A stretch of DNA of 64,000 bases, taken from Neelides folsomi. Its lineage: Eukaryota > Arthropoda > Collembola > Neelipleona > Neelidae. The notes below the pieces were generated by a model. It was not told the origin of the DNA, did not search any database, and worked only from the letters and a program-made list of their open reading frames with translations. The first letter of the stretch is position 1; each line of letters opens with the position of its first letter. A program made the translations under genes and the position numbers. This document shows positions 39,301-53,463 of the stretch, piece by piece. Location of the stretch: assembly GCA_034687125.1 (NCBI GenBank), contig JAQGBZ010000070.1, forward strand, positions 124,001 to 188,000, in the 5' to 3' direction.

Positions 39301-40036
39301 GAAATTTGCAAGCAAACGAGAAAGTTGTTTGACTTTGTTTAGTATAATAATAAGTGATAGCTGATAATGAATAATGAATGAGTAAATGGTTGTTCTTATT
39401 TAGGCAAAGAACTCTTCACAGTACTCTGGGAAATTCACAAATCCTTGGGATGATGAAATTGGGCCTAGCAAGCTATCTTCCATTAGGAGTCCTCCACTTC
39501 CTGCCCTCAACACAACGAATAGCCGCATTGGGATGGGCAGTGTAAATTCGACCAACATTACACCTGTGCCTTTGCATGCCCAATCACTTGTAAAGGCAAC
39601 AGGGGACTGGCCCCAGAACAATTTGAATACTGGGAACATCTCCAGTAACAAGATCATGTCATCTTCTCCGTTATCCAGCTCTCGAATTGTGAATCAAATT
39701 TCGAGCAATATTAGTAATGAGGTTGGACCTTCAAATCACAGCCTCCAATCTGGATCCGTCAATTCTCCACTTCCAAGTGGGAAAGTGGTGCCTGAACGAC
39801 CGAGACCTCCCCTTCTAAGCAGCGCCTCCATCGCAGGGGCAGCTCCTCCTAATGGCCAAGGGCAGGCTCAAGGCCACGGAATTATGATGAAACCGACTTA
39901 TCGTGGAGCACCTTTAAGGTCCCAGTCCCTTGGCAATGATCCGTTTGATGCCGACTGGGCAGCTCCTGTGGCTCGGACGGGCCAAACTCCAACCAACCCA
40001 TTTGCTAGACAGCAGACATTCCAAGTATCAATGTAG
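36399..40036 (+). CDS. numb: Numb, PTB-domain cell-fate adaptor
   Basis: Endocytic adaptor that antagonises Notch and is segregated in asymmetric division; 584 residues. Coding exons: 36399-36539, 37012-37083, 37410-37487, 37881-38021, 38170-38614, 38824-38898, 39089-39258, 39404-40036. The PTB domain (about residues 27-172) reads [63 protein letters not shown] and [21 protein letters not shown]-terminal [13 protein letters not shown] corresponds to the membrane-binding, aPKC-target segment (Ser14). Two further conserved aPKC-type sites follow: [10 protein letters not shown] (Ser240) and [13 protein letters not shown] (Ser258). Near the C terminus are DPF (553-555) and NPF (572-574), the alpha-adaptin and EH-domain binding motifs. 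Homology is unmistakable; the middle is Ser/Asn/Pro-rich and variable as in the family. Confidence 0.96.
39004..39023. repeat. (GT)n microsatellite in a numb intron
   Basis: About ten GT units in the intron between 38899 and 39088; likely length-variable between individuals. Confidence 0.85.
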
Positions 40037-42904
40037 TATGTTGCTTTAAAGATACCTGCCACGTGTCGATGGTGGTTGTAGTAGAGTGACGCAGGACACT
40101 CGGTCTCTTGGTCATGATGGGCCGTGTCAATGATGTCATATTAATACTTTAAAGTAGAAGGACCTCGGAGGTTTCCTACTGCTATCATTGTGATTTTTAG
40201 ATTTAGAATTTTTATTATTCAAAGTTCTTTCGACCAGTATAAAAACTACATCACATGCATATCATCACACGATACAAAGTTTGTTTACACACAACTATCA
40301 GAAATACTTCAAAACGGTGTAATTTTAAAAAAAACATAACAAATTGCTTTAAATATTCTCGTATATTTCCTTATCAGTATTTCTCAATTATTCTTACACT
40401 TATATCTTCTATCAGATATTTACATTTAAATCTGACTGCAATCGAAGTAATAATGTGTAGTAAATGAAGGTGTAGACGGTGTTAATGCCATGAATGCTTT
40501 CAAGTCAGTTTAAGATAACTTGAAAAGAATTTATGTGTATTTTGCAAGGTAGTTAAAAATCAAACAAGCAGTTTATAAATGTTATAATATGTGAGAGATG
40601 GACAAATTACTCAGATACAAAAAAATGATTAGCCTCAAGCAACGGTAAAACTATAATTTCTATATAAGTATTTTAATAGTAAGACGTCCTAATTAACATT
40701 TTTTATTATATGAATTTAAAGCCAGTTGGTTCATCTTGGGTAATTGATTTCTTTAAGCACTTTGAGCATGAAAATGTAGTGTGTTACTATTTATTAAAAA
40801 TATAACAAATATTACAAAAATTGCAAAAAATTATTAAAACATTAGATACCATTATTAATGATTATCCTAAATTAAGATAGTTGGCGAAATGGCCTATGAA
40901 ATATACACATGTAATGTATAATCATATATGTAATGTCGAAATATTATTAAATAACAAATACTTATACAGCTAGCTGGAACTATCAAAATATTCAAGATCA
41001 CGTCAAATGTGAAGGCGTACCATTATACATAGGAACACTTTACGATTTAAATATTTAAGGTAATCGGAGTAATTACAATAACTGCATAGTGATTGATGTA
41101 AGTATTTTACGCTCATAAGTGGAAACAATTGATTTGGGGAGTGAATGAAATTCCGAATCATTGAACGAAGGACTGAAATACTTTAGAAACTTTTTACATT
41201 TTTTCTTATTGGAAATATTCAAAAATACTTAATCGTATCGTTTATCAGGTGGCTTTATGTAATTTATAGAAGTTTGATGCATTTTTATTCGCACTCATGT
41301 TTTATCTCTTTATATGTCGAAATTATTAAAGACTTCTTAAACATAGAATTTGTGACAGTAAGCTTTTATTTTTATTTTACATTGTAACAGGTACTATACA
41401 TTTTGACTTTACTTTTTAATAACTAACCTAAAACTGATTTTTTCCATTAGATATAATTTACCTTATTTCCGCATTTAATAGAGTTAATTTTGCGTATTAA
41501 ATATGTAGGGTCAATGATTTGTCTTTGGCAAATGCATCAGTCTACGAGCTGCTAACAAAGCGTTTATCGATAAATGTACAGTAAAAACAAGTGTCTTCAG
41601 ATTACTTAATGATTTTAACTCATATAACTAATTGTGTAATACTTCATAATAATATTATAAATTATGATGTTGCCTTTCTTGATATAGGTACAGATATTTT
41701 TCTGTAGAAATTAATACTTTTTTACTTAAATGGTGTAAATTAATGCATCTCGCTAATTATGATATTTTTTAAACGTCATTTTCATTCCAACCTAAACCCA
41801 TTGTAAACTTTTAATAATATTATGTATTACTGTATATGCGTTTTCAGCTTTTTCGATCGCAATATTATCATCATAAAGATAAAGCGATGTTTAAATGCAA
41901 TGCGTCCCATTAACAAAATAATAATTTTTACTTTTTACATAAAAAATATATGTATCTTACTGTTAATAGAGTTTAAAATGTATTTATTTGTGATGTAATC
42001 ACATGTTGATTATATATGAAATTGTTATCTTGAATTCGAATTTTATGAATCATGTCATTCAATCCCAATTATATATTATATGGTCTTATGAAAGGAAAAA
42101 GTGAATTTCAAAAGTCAAGTTTATTGACAAAAACAATATCTGGATTGTAAAAGTGCAATTGGAGCAAAACGATGTACACAAGCAAATAATTTAATTAATG
42201 AATCAGGAACCATCAATCATACTATTAAAATAAAAGTGTTAAACAAATAATTGCAATATAATTGTAAAATGATGACAAAACATCCTTAATATACCCCATG
42301 TATGTAGTAAATAAGAATTTCAAAAATAAATAAATATGAGATTAATCTGGGATTTTATTTTAAATTTCACTCATACACATCGTAAACATCTTTTTTGAAT
42401 TAGAATATTAATTAGAATATTTAGACTTCTGAGATGATTAATTTTTCGAAATAATGAATGAGAGATGAATATTTACAAATTTTCTGATTAATTTCAATTT
42501 TATTATATATACGTAGCGTAGCGTGAAATTATTCAGACATTGTCAATAAATAATAATTATATGTTAATAGTAATAAATAAACTTTTATGATCAAACACAG
42601 ATAACATTCATAATATAGGTAATATTCAGATTTTAAAACACGTTATTACATTTATTAGATATTCAAAATAATATTTCTTCTATATTTATAATAATAATAC
42701 AAGACTTGTAATTTTTGGCAGATACTGAAAATGAGAAAAAAGCAAAAGCGTTATAAATGTAATAAATATTTAATAATATTCATGATACATATAAAGCCAA
42801 ATACTATTTGTTAAATATTTTCATGTGATGTAAAAATAATGAAACCTTGTTAATCCAAATATCATTTGCATAACTTTTTAAATAAAACATCCAGTAAAAA
42901 TCCC
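40037..42904. other. Tail-to-tail interval between numb and DCAF5
   Basis: Contains the numb 3' UTR and the DCAF5 3' UTR. A plus ORF at 40255-40467 is within the probable numb 3' UTR and not recognisable. The stretch is AT-rich, with several plus-strand AATAAA from about 42226 on and a minus-strand one at 42651-42656. If numb uses the former, its 3' UTR would exceed 2 kb. Confidence 0.55.
42651..42656 (-). terminator. Poly(A) signal AATAAA for DCAF5
   Basis: AATAAA on the minus strand about 250 nt downstream of the DCAF5 stop at 42905. Confidence 0.45.
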
Positions 42905-45900
42905 TCAATACATTCTTCCACCCTTTCTTGGTTTTACTGGGGGATCCTCAACATTTTCATCATTTTCTTCGCTCGCTGACGTGCCTGAAGAATCCGTGTC
43001 GAGGTCGATCGGATTATAACGTTTAAATTTCCTCCCATTATTCCCAGTTCTTTCGTCTAGGTTAATGGGAGATAGACTAGATTCCGTTTCTTCCTCCGAA
43101 GAATTCTTGAGTCTGAAGATAACGCTTGAACAAGGAAGAATCTTCCGTTTCTTGGACTTAGGGCCCGATGAGTCCGAATCCGAGGAAGAGGAGGAAGACG
43201 AACTTGTGGTTTCTGTCGAATTCCTTGAGTCCTCTGTGTCTTCCTCTTCCTTTCTTCCTTCTCTTTTTTCAACCTTCCTTCGTTTGGCCTGTAAGGACAT
43301 TTTCTTTGACTCGGTTTTTGATTCTGGTTTAGTTGCTCTCGCGTCAGTTCTTAAGTTCCGAGTGGCTTCTTCACTTCTTCTCATGGCTGCTGCACTTGTC
43401 GATGGCTGAACATCATCATCATCGCTGAACGTACTCTGTGCTCTGAAGAATAATTTCCTCCATCGTTCGTGAGCTTCAGCAGCGGTTGGTGGAGTTATTG
43501 ATTGTTCAGGACTTACTCTGCTCTCATATTTCAAATGTCGGTTCTTTTTGTATCTTTTGTGATGTGAAGAAGGAATGGTTTTCCTTCTGTAGGAATGCAT
43601 TTCTTTCTTTGGACCAGCATCCACATCCCCAGAGCCCGAAGAGGAGGAAGGAGACTCATCAGCAGACTTTGGAGAATCAGATTCAAGTTCTTGACTCGGA
43701 GATCTCCCACCTCGTTTCCCTCCTTCCCTTTTCTTCTTTCTGGGTTTACTATTTGATTTTGTCGAATTGCTCGAGCAGAATGACCGAGAAGAGGAGGAAT
43801 GAGGAGAAACGTCTTGAGGAGCAGAGAGCTTACATTTACCTCCTTTCATACGTCCTTCTTTGGCTTTGCTCGACTCAAGAAGAAATTTTGCAAACTTCTT
43901 TTTCTTGACTCGTTCAAATTTCTTTGAGATCAATTTGGTTATGATGTTCACAGACCTCTCACTCACTTCTTCAGATGAGGAGTAACTTTGGATTTGTTGT
44001 ATAACCTCGACTTCATTTTCTACGTTTTCACCCTCTTCTTCGTCAACCGATTCAGTAGGATTGTCTTCAAAGTCAACATGAAACCCTTCGACATCTTCTT
44101 CTAATGGGCTTGATGGGCTATCTGATTCATGTCGTAATCCCAAAGCTTGATTCCGAACAATCATATTGGGTCGAGTTGACGTATTAGCAATGGTTGTTCG
44201 CTCAGCGGCTACTAAAGCTCGTAGACGAGATTGAAAATCGGAATTCCCATCTAATCAATTCAATATTTTATTCATCAATTTTTTGTTTGCTTATTCAAAA
44301 TTCTTTTAAATAGATTACCATCAGATGAACTCGAGTTTTCATTCGAAGCAGACTGACTCTTTGGTGTTGCTCGATCATCATTTTCGGAGATGCCTTCAAT
44401 ATCACGTTGGATAAGTGCGTCAAAGAATGCCATCATTCTTGGATCTTCTTTTGTATTCTTTCGTGTAGTATCAAAAGTTAATGACATGAACTGCAAAAAC
44501 AACGAAATGATTGAGAAAGAATAATATTTGAGTTGTACGAATCTACTACTAACTTTATACTGCGTTTTTTTGTAGTATGTATTAGGTACATATGAATTTT
44601 TGTACAAATTTTACCTGGCTTGATTGCATGACTAAATTAATGTAATCGTTTTGACTGAAAATAGTTCTATCAGTTTCTCTTGAAAGATTTCCGACTGCTT
44701 TCCCCTTGTACACATGCGGAATTGGAAATGGACTCCAAATCTATAGTAAAAAATATTTTAGCTATTTATAACCAATATTTCTACACTTTCAATTGAAGCT
44801 AATTAATATGTATGAGTATGATTTGTCAAATTGCTCACCTTGATAAGTTTTTCAACACCTGAAGATGCAACAACGGAATATGCGCTATTGTATCTCACTT
44901 GATTAACAATTGATCGATGGCCTTGGAGAACATGATGCGCTTGGTCGATCCATTCTGCATAAACATTCAAATATTTGAGAATAAATTACATAGTAAACGC
45001 TAATCGATTGAATTTAGATTATGTCATTTATTAAATGTTAAAACATACTGTGACTTCCGGGTTCCGGGATTTTCCACATGTATCTAAATGGGAATAATTG
45101 AAGAATTGGGTTTATGTATTTATAAATTACGAAATCCTAAAATAATTTGGCAATTAAAACATAATATTATATTTGTACTTAGGTACTTACAAATCAAAGT
45201 TGTCGGAGCCTGAAAGAACATATTCATCATTTTCTCCACCAAATGAACAACTCTTCATTGTGCAGGAATTAAAGTAGCCATCGTGGTTAAATTGGAACAG
45301 ATATTCTCCAGAATCAATTGAGTAAAGAACTGGCGGGAGTCGACGACGAAGAGCGAGAACATTTTTCCCGTTTTGACTAAACCGAACACTCATGCAATAT
45401 TGTTCTGATTTTGAAAATCCATATTTCACTAAAAACCTAATTTAAAAAGAATTACAATTAAAATAAATTTTATTGTATGAAATGGAATAATATTAATAAT
45501 ATTATTTATCGTAATACTTTTTAGGAACTCTGATATCCCAAAGGGCAGCACCTTCACGCGAATTCCCTGCAACTAAAAGTCGAGGTTCTGCAGGGTTGAA
45601 CATCACCGAATGAAAAGCAGCTGAGTAGTTCATTAAACAAAACGGGTCTAAAATCAAATTGGAAATAATTGTTTGGTTTATTTACACATATTTACGTTAT
45701 TTAATCTAGCCATTATTACCATAATTTGAAGATCGGATATCGTAGATTAGAAGTCTTCCATCATCACATGCACTGGCAAAAACATTATCGTTCAATGGAT
45801 CTATTGATATTCCGTAAACCTATCAATAATCAAAAGCAACAATTATAAATAAAGTTGAAAACATCATAAAATTTTCAATTTTTGTTGAGAATATTAATTT

Positions 45901-46510
45901 ACAGGTTGTTCGTGAAGAAAAACGTCTATTGGTTTTTTCCTAAAACATGATATGGATATTTTAGAATGTATTTTATTGATCATTATTAAATAATATTTTA
46001 GCAATAATTGGTGATTACGTCGTGATGTCATGAATGACTACTTGATCATCATTCCCAGCAGAAAATATTCTTTTATTTTGACTATCAAAAGCTAGGGCAA
46101 AGACGTTGCTTGCATGTTGTGCCTTCATTATAATAGGTTCAGGTTTTCCATGAAGGGCCTTGTGCATTTCCCAGATTAAAACTCTTTTATCATCACCACC
46201 TTTAAAAGAGAGAAATGTCAATGAGGTTTATATAGGGCGGAGTGAATTGTAAATTATTAACATGAAGAGATTATTTAATTAAATTGTGTAACAATTTTAA
46301 TTATTAAGTCTTACCTGATGCTAACAATTTCCCATCTTTGGAAAATTCAATGGCATTGACACAACCAAAATGGGCGAAAAGGTTCTTCCGGTAAAAGTTC
46401 TTTGTTCTTGTGAATCTGCCATCAAGAATCTTCTTCTTCAAGAAATGTTTGTCGTGAAGCTCTCTGTTAAGAATGAACCCAACATGATTGTCGTAACTTT
46501 GTGACATCAT
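42905..46510 (-). CDS. DCAF5: DDB1- and CUL4-associated factor 5 (WD40 substrate receptor)
   Basis: WD40 receptor of CUL4-DDB1 ubiquitin ligase; 894 residues. Exons: 46510-46315, 46199-46019, 45939-45903, 45819-45720, 45647-45518, 45436-45191, 45083-45049, 44954-44839, 44740-44615, 44490-44319, 44250-42905. Start is MMSQSYDNHVGF; open frame continues upstream without an ATG. WD40 matches to human DCAF5 include NLFAHFGCVNAIEFSKDGKL, GGDDKRVLIWEM, SAGNDDQVVIHDI, AFHSVMFNPAEPRLL, LALRRRLPPVLYSIDSGEYL, GYFNSCTMKSC, LSGSDNFDLYMW, GVEKLIKIWSP and the post-WD motif EDPRMMAFFDALIQRDIEG. The final exon, 448 codons, encodes a disordered Ser/Glu/Asp/Lys-rich tail with little conservation expected. Exons 3 and 7 are only 37 and 35 nt. 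Numb lies convergent downstream. Confidence 0.95.
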
Positions 46511-49500
46511 TTTTGTTGATGATGGAAAAATACAGGAGAACGAAGAATAATTGCGAATTAAATTTTGCAAACGGGTTTAAAACTTTCTCCAATTACAACA
46601 CACACTTGTGAAAGTGTATAATCTCTCACCCTTTGTTCCTATCATTTTAAACCCTTCCATCTTCCTATCAACTTCAATTGTTTTACGAGTATGTTTGACT
46701 CGTATAATTAAGTAAACTTTAAAGTTAATCAACTATTTGTTCATTATGGGTTCAATTAAAACTAAAAGTTTATTAGGGAAGATTTCCTTTCCACCGCTCA
46801 TCCCTTTTACTTTTACTTCATGCGCGTACAGGTAAAGACTTAATAGGAAATTAACACATAGCGGGCTTCAGGCTTTAATATTATTTGGGGTAAAGTTTAA
46901 CTTTGCTATATATGCGAACGTGTTCGTTTGTTGGGAAGATCAGGTCACTAATCTATCTATGGTATGTATGGTATTATGTATACGCCTTTTCAATTATTTA
47001 TATGATGAGTTGAGTTATGCGGTCAATGGTCAATAATATAACGAATTAAATCAAATATTTTATATAATCTTTATTCAGTATATAATAAGTATTCAGTTAT
47101 GTACTATTATGTCTAATTAATGTTTAATTGCTAAATATTATAATTCTACTAATTGTAAGATTATGTTTAACACTTCAAATACTTTAAACTTGATCGTTTT
47201 CATTTAAGTAATACCAATAATCAATGATTCATGAAATTCCATTTCATTATTCGTACATACTAGAATCGAACTTCAAAATGAATCAATAATTTATGAATGA
47301 ATGATATGATTAGCATTCTTAGTTCTTGCTTTTACATTTCATCTAAAAAATAATACATAAGAAAATGTTTAATAAAATCACTACTAATATATAAGATATA
47401 CATAATATTAGATATTATATGGTATATAAGGGAATTGGGATGTAGCTTGTAGACATTTCAAGACATACACGAGGGTATAAATTAAAATTTTTATAATTGT
47501 AATTTCATATTTTTATGGAAAGTTTACGTCTCATTCTACGTTTGTACCCTTCAATATTTTCATTAACATTTACTTCACATTAGTTCATAATATGTTAATA
47601 TATAATAAGTATAATTGTAATATATTAACAAATTGTTTCATACAATATTATTTCATTTCACTGTTTTCCGTAGCTTTTTAAACGATATTGAATCATTCAT
47701 TAAACTCATTTTTATATATTCATAGTAAGTAAACGATATAAGCTATTCTACTAATTCAAATATAAGTTTTACATTATCTTATTATGTATGCCTAAGTAAT
47801 TTATACTTATTCAAGGAGTCAATACATAAACGAGAACTCTCATCCATATCTTCACACAAGAAAAGAATAAAATAATAATTGAATTTAATAACATTATTTT
47901 GTAAAAAAAACACATTTTGTCACATTTTACAATCTCACAAGTTTATGTCGTTTTCTTTGGTCGCATATCCAAATTTTACACACACTGGGATTTCGGGTGA
48001 TTCATTTCCAACATGTTTGCACAAAGAAGAACAAATGCAGTGTGGAAAGTCTCAACGACCTTTACACTATTTAATAACTAATAATTATGTTATCGATCGT
48101 TAATATATTCGTATTTTGTAATTCCTATTTAATATGTATCTACTTTAGAAATATATTGTGTATATTGGGTAGTAATGCAATTTATAAAGGGCATATTAAG
48201 CTAGTATAAGTAGAATGTACACGGATTGAAAATCAACCTTATAATGAATTACTCGAGTGCATTAATTAGAATTAAATCTTATGCATAAAAACTTAATAGC
48301 CAACTTATAAAGATCCAAAGGGGTGACTTAGACCTAACAACTAGACATAATGTAGATTTTCTCTGTGAATTTGTCAGTAATACTTATTTAGTGACATGGT
48401 GCAAACGTTCCAAATTCAAAAAAGGTTTTTTCGAGTTGTAAACTTGAAATAGCTTATAAATATAACGAGATTTCTACAAAGTGTTTGCAAAAGTAAATAA
48501 TGTAATATATACAAGTTGCAAACCTCTATTCGCTTTATATTTACTAACTTATCAAATTTTGTAAAAAGTGATTAAATCAAAACATCTTTAATACACTTTT
48601 TATCCAATGAAGAGTTTCATTGAAGTATTTAAGTATGAGAAAAAAGGGAATATTAAACTAAACGTGTGTAAAATACTTAAAAACCCTGTTCGTACAAAAC
48701 AATAGGCTGACAAATGGGGAGAGATTGTGTATTTTATAATTACTCATCTTCCCGGCCTTTTCTAATATAACAATGATTAGGGCAACTCATTAGAGGTTTT
48801 GCAAGTTCACCTCTTATCTAATCATAGGTATATTATATATAGCAGTAGTCTAAATAAACAATAAAGAATAAATGTATGAAACAGAATGATGCTCAAATGC
48901 ACGAGAAAGGGTTTAGGAAGATTGTCATACCTTTGGATGGAATGGTTTTAATTTTTAACGTTAAGATTGATACAAGCGAAAAAGAAATTCGGAGTTTCAA
49001 CTTTGTCCATGATTTAAAATCACTACTTAACAATCGGTACATGAATAAAGGTACAGGAATTTGTTTAGATTTGGCATTCATTAATATTTAGGCTTGTAAA
49101 TTTGTCATTTTTTTAACAATGGGAAAGAAACTTCAAGAAAACCAATTAAAGTCAAATAGCTCAAATAACCATTCATTCAAACTGGCCCTTGAGTAAAAAG
49201 GATACGGCACAATTATTTTTTATAAATTTACGAGTGTGAAAGGGTGAGGTGAGATGTTATGTACTGTGAACTTATCTGAAGTAAATGTACTTAAGAGGTT
49301 TTTTTGCAATTTGGAAATAATCATACTCTAAAATAAGTGCGAAATTGCAATTTAGATACAAGTGTATGAAAAGCATTAAATCTGAATAATAATATTTTCA
49401 ATCTATTAACACAATAAAATCAATATATGCTTTCACACTAATGTCTTAAGATCATATTGAACAAAAAATTCATTTGATCTCTCATGTTTGGTATTGTTAG

Positions 49501-51263
49501 CTGACGGCTGAGTGATCAATTTTTAAATGATCGTCGCCTCTATCAGTAAATTATGAACATAAATTCTACTTAATTTGGCCTTAATTAATTGATAATTACA
49601 TAATAATTAAGTAATTTGCAATTAAGCATGAAATTGGTGAAGTGAGTATACTTCAGTATAACCTCAAGTCGTCCCTCAAGTTAGACCGGATTCTGATTTA
49701 CAAAAGATTTCTTATTGTTTGTCAAGAAAATAAATAGAGTTAAACTGGTCGGTTTGTCCCACACCAAGAAAACCATTTACTACCCCTTTAACTATCGTGC
49801 TTATTTGTATCACTAATTTTTAATATCTTAAAATTTTAACAATCATTCTTTAAGTTCAATTTAATTTAGTACCCATATTGTAAATCCCTCACCTCGCTTT
49901 CATTCGCATACTTCTTATTAATAAGGATTTGTAAGCCTACTTAACATTAGGAGATCCTCATGACATTTATTTTGATTCGATGGAGATCAATTCGTGCCAT
50001 TTTATACCCTCATTCAATTGTAGTTCAAATTATTGATCAAATTATGGGAACAACCGTATTGACAAGAGCCAATTCAAAGTTACTAACTATATAATAAGTG
50101 TCAGATTGGAGCGAAAGGAACCTCGGTAAATTTTCGAAAAATACATCATAATGGGTCAATTCAAATGTCAATCATAATTTAATAGATTTCTTTAAAATTC
50201 GGACAAATAATTATAATTGCTCTCTGTGTTGAATGATTTAAATAAGATAGTCAATATTTCTATATTGTGTGGTGCATTTATAAAAATAAACTTATAAAAA
50301 GAACTCTCTAACATAATGTGAACTCATAATGTAAAAATAAAAATCATTTATGCACAGAAAAGGTCACGCTTATGTGAGGGATCAACAGGAATAAAAAATT
50401 TATAATTCTATAATATTGTAATCATAAGTTATACAATATAACAATAATTTAAATACCTTACAAAATGAAATTAACTAAAAATGATACATCAAATTATTGT
50501 GATCTCGTCTGACCTTTAAATAAAAGAACGATGTAAATTGAAGTTAAATAGATTTTGTGCTCTTCATATATAGTAGAGTAGAGAAGACATGAGATGCCTT
50601 TGATTACATTATTTTAATATGTAGCCTTGTATAAATAAATAAAGTTATACTGTTGCTACCTTATTATTGGATTTACTTTGTTCGCAATCTGCCTTGAAAA
50701 GTTTAAGATTTTTTTCAAAATGGGTCAAATCGATGATGAGGGAGATGATAACCATTAACTATCAACTTGTTCAATTTCTTTGGTGTTTTGCCACCTTTAT
50801 GAAATTTAATAATGCATTGACGCACTCTGATTGCAGTGCAGTGGGAGATTCGTAGAATTGAATCTTTGAAATTGAATCTGGAGGAGAACAATGAAAAAGA
50901 ACCAGACGATCTCATGGGAAAGATCACACCCTACATCAATAAATCAGAGAAACGAACTACAAAGAATGGAAAATAAAGGGGAGACTGTCTACTCATACCT
51001 ATATGACACATTTGATATCGAAAATCAGTTATCGGACTCCATGGTCCAGATACCTACTCAATGTGTCACTAGAAGCTCTTGAGAGCAAACCTCGTCCTAT
51101 TATTCTAAATGTTTCTTTACTCTTACATCAATGGTGTGGGAGAAGAATTGAGGCAGACTACAAACTAAGAGAATCCGAAGAGAGCTTCTTCAACAATAAG
51201 TAACTTAAGAGATAGGTACGACTTTGACAATGGATCTGATGCATTGGCATGTGGTTTCCCATT
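46511..51263. other. Intergenic between DCAF5 promoter and ETS gene 3' end
   Basis: 46.5-46.9 kb should hold the DCAF5 promoter. The remainder is AT-rich. ORFs at 47879-48103, 48876-49091, 50667-50855 and 50891-51203 show no recognisable domain. The part next to 51263 is probably 3' UTR of the ETS gene. Confidence 0.55.
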
Positions 51264-53463
51264 CTATTCGTCATCTTTCTTCTCGGGCTTCAAATCGACC
51301 ATTGCATGCAGCTCTTCAGGGCTGTACCTGTAACAAAAATACCATTTTATAGAAAACCACCAATTTTAGATGTGAATTTTATCTGGAGTGGAAGGGAAAC
51401 TAAGATTGGTGAAAAATATTAAATGTAAAAACTTACCCTAATAAGCTCTGCAGGTCACAAACAAAACGGTAGACATATCTCTTTCCAGCAGTTTTGTGTA
51501 TGATGTTCTTGTCGTAGTAATAGCGAAGCCCACGGCTCAATTTTTCGTAGTTCATCTTCGGCTTGTTTTTTCGGATGCCCCAGCGGCGTGCGACTTCGTC
51601 GGGGTCTGTGAGTTTAAACTCCCAGCCGTCACCGGTCCATGAAATGAATCCCTGGCACGTTTTGTCCGTCAAAAGCTCCAAAAGAAACTGCCAAAGCTGG
51701 ATTGGCCCCGAACCCGTAAAACAAGGACCACCAGCTCCTCCCGGTCCTAAAATTTTTTATTAAAAAAATCTTAAATTATACTAATAAAAGAGAAATAATG
51801 AATTTAAAATGACAAAAGAAAATAATAGAAAAATGACTTTAAAGGAAATCATGCGAATAATCAATTTTCAATGAACAAACCTGAGTAGCCACCAAGCATG
51901 GAGGCTTGAATGACTGGCTTGATATCACCATTTGCCACATGGGGATGATGACTTTGGTGATGGTGGGAATGATGAGACATGTTTTGGTTATGAGACCCGC
52001 CCTCCCGGTGACTGTGGTGTGGTGGAAGGTAAGCGGGATGAAGGTGGTGGTGTGAGTTCCCAATTGGGAGTTCAACCGGGGTGTTTGCTCCACTTCCTCC
52101 ACCATTTGTCGATGAGACTCCAGCGGGTGACCAATGTTCCGGTGTTGGGACTCCACTTCCCGGAACTGTTTGGAAGGGTGGAGAATCATAATGATGGCTG
52201 TGGGGACTTCCAAAAGTGTCCGAATAAGTTTCAGGGCCCGGGTAGCGATCTAATAAAGAAAAGAACCAAACAAAGGTTAAACATGAGTTAAAACACTTTC
52301 TTTCACACTTTCTGAAAATTGGTAAAGGTCTCTTGAATGAGAGGATAAAGAGTCTCTGAACCATGGACCACTACCAATTGGCCTATTAGCCATTTCATTA
52401 TTTTATTGCCCTCGTTGATGTATGGAAATGAAAAAGTGTCCCACCTGGGGTGAGAAAAGTTAAGTGTGAATATGATGATGAAAGTTGCCTTGAAACATTC
52501 AAAGACACCCAAAGATTGAGTCTACACGAAGTAGATATTCCTTGAGAGCCCCAAGAGCGAGTCTCACCAGCTGAACGTAATTTTGAGCCCCGCCCGGCCT
52601 AATTCACTCTAAAGATTCTCATTAGGATACAAAGTATTTATCCCCTTTGTTTGCCACACTCGCTAACTGCAAGTTCCACCTTTCCGAATTTCTGCGTTAA
52701 AATGTTCAACTTTCCAATTCGTAGCTCAGCGACTTATCGTTAGTAGAATTTCATATGCCTAAATACATACAACTTCTAACTCTCCTTCTTATCAGTAATT
52801 TTCCACTCTTGTTCACAGACTCATAACTCTCGTCATTCTATTATTTCATTATTTCATCTTATATTATGTTCTAATATAATATGGATAATGTTTGCTCTTA
52901 CTTGTGTATGAAAGCTTTACTTAACTTCCCCATTTGCCTTTGCAATTAAACACGTGGAATTCACACTCAGACTAACAATTATTCCCCATTATCCTCACCA
53001 TACGAAGATAATAGGCCAAATCATCTAAATTCATACTTTTACACCATTTTAATTATCTCTAAAGTTTTAATCTTGTAAAATGCATAACTTCCTTGTTCAT
53101 CGCATCAAAAACTTTGACAGATAAATCCAATAAATTGAAAGTTGAGCTTACTTCTTCCGAAGTTCTTGTTCATGAAAGTTGCCTGCTGATAACTTTTGTC
53201 AGCGATGAGGGTTGAGGAGTAAAACTCGGGAGAATTCTCAACATATCCCGGATGGGGTCCTGGGTCAGGGAGGGCTTGGTAGTCGGGTTCACCGTCGTAG
53301 GTCTGTGGAACATATCCACTCTCATCTGCTCCACTTCCTGTCCCACTTGCTCCGGATCCACTTGAAGGTCCTGGAGCTGCGACGTTGCTTCCATTACTGG
53401 TCCCATTGCTTGTCAGCTCACTCAACGTCTGCTGAACTCCTTCGCCAAGATGGTGGTTGTACC
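51264..53463 (-). CDS. Ets1/pointed-type ETS transcription factor, 3' exons only
   Basis: DNA-binding transcription factor downstream of RTK/MAPK signalling; 350 residues are seen here. Exons: 53463-53152, 52249-51881, 51746-51437, 51327-51264. The ETS domain ([79 protein letters not shown]) is nearly that of ETS1/ETS2/pointed, with the recognition-helix motif [12 protein letters not shown], and ends [16 protein letters not shown]-terminal to it is a Gly/Ser-rich stretch ([19 protein letters not shown]), then a His-rich linker. The first visible exon begins inside a codon, so further 5' exons exist; the SAM/pointed domain is not in this window unless missed. Isoform and exact orthologue cannot be set. 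Confidence 0.92.

Noticed and set aside
43065-43908. Plus-strand ORFs of 114 and 140 codons
   Set aside because: Antisense to the low-complexity Ser/Glu-rich tail of DCAF5.
51839-52291. Alternative frames over the His-rich ETS exon
   Set aside because: The ETS frame keeps phase across all four exons; the others do not.
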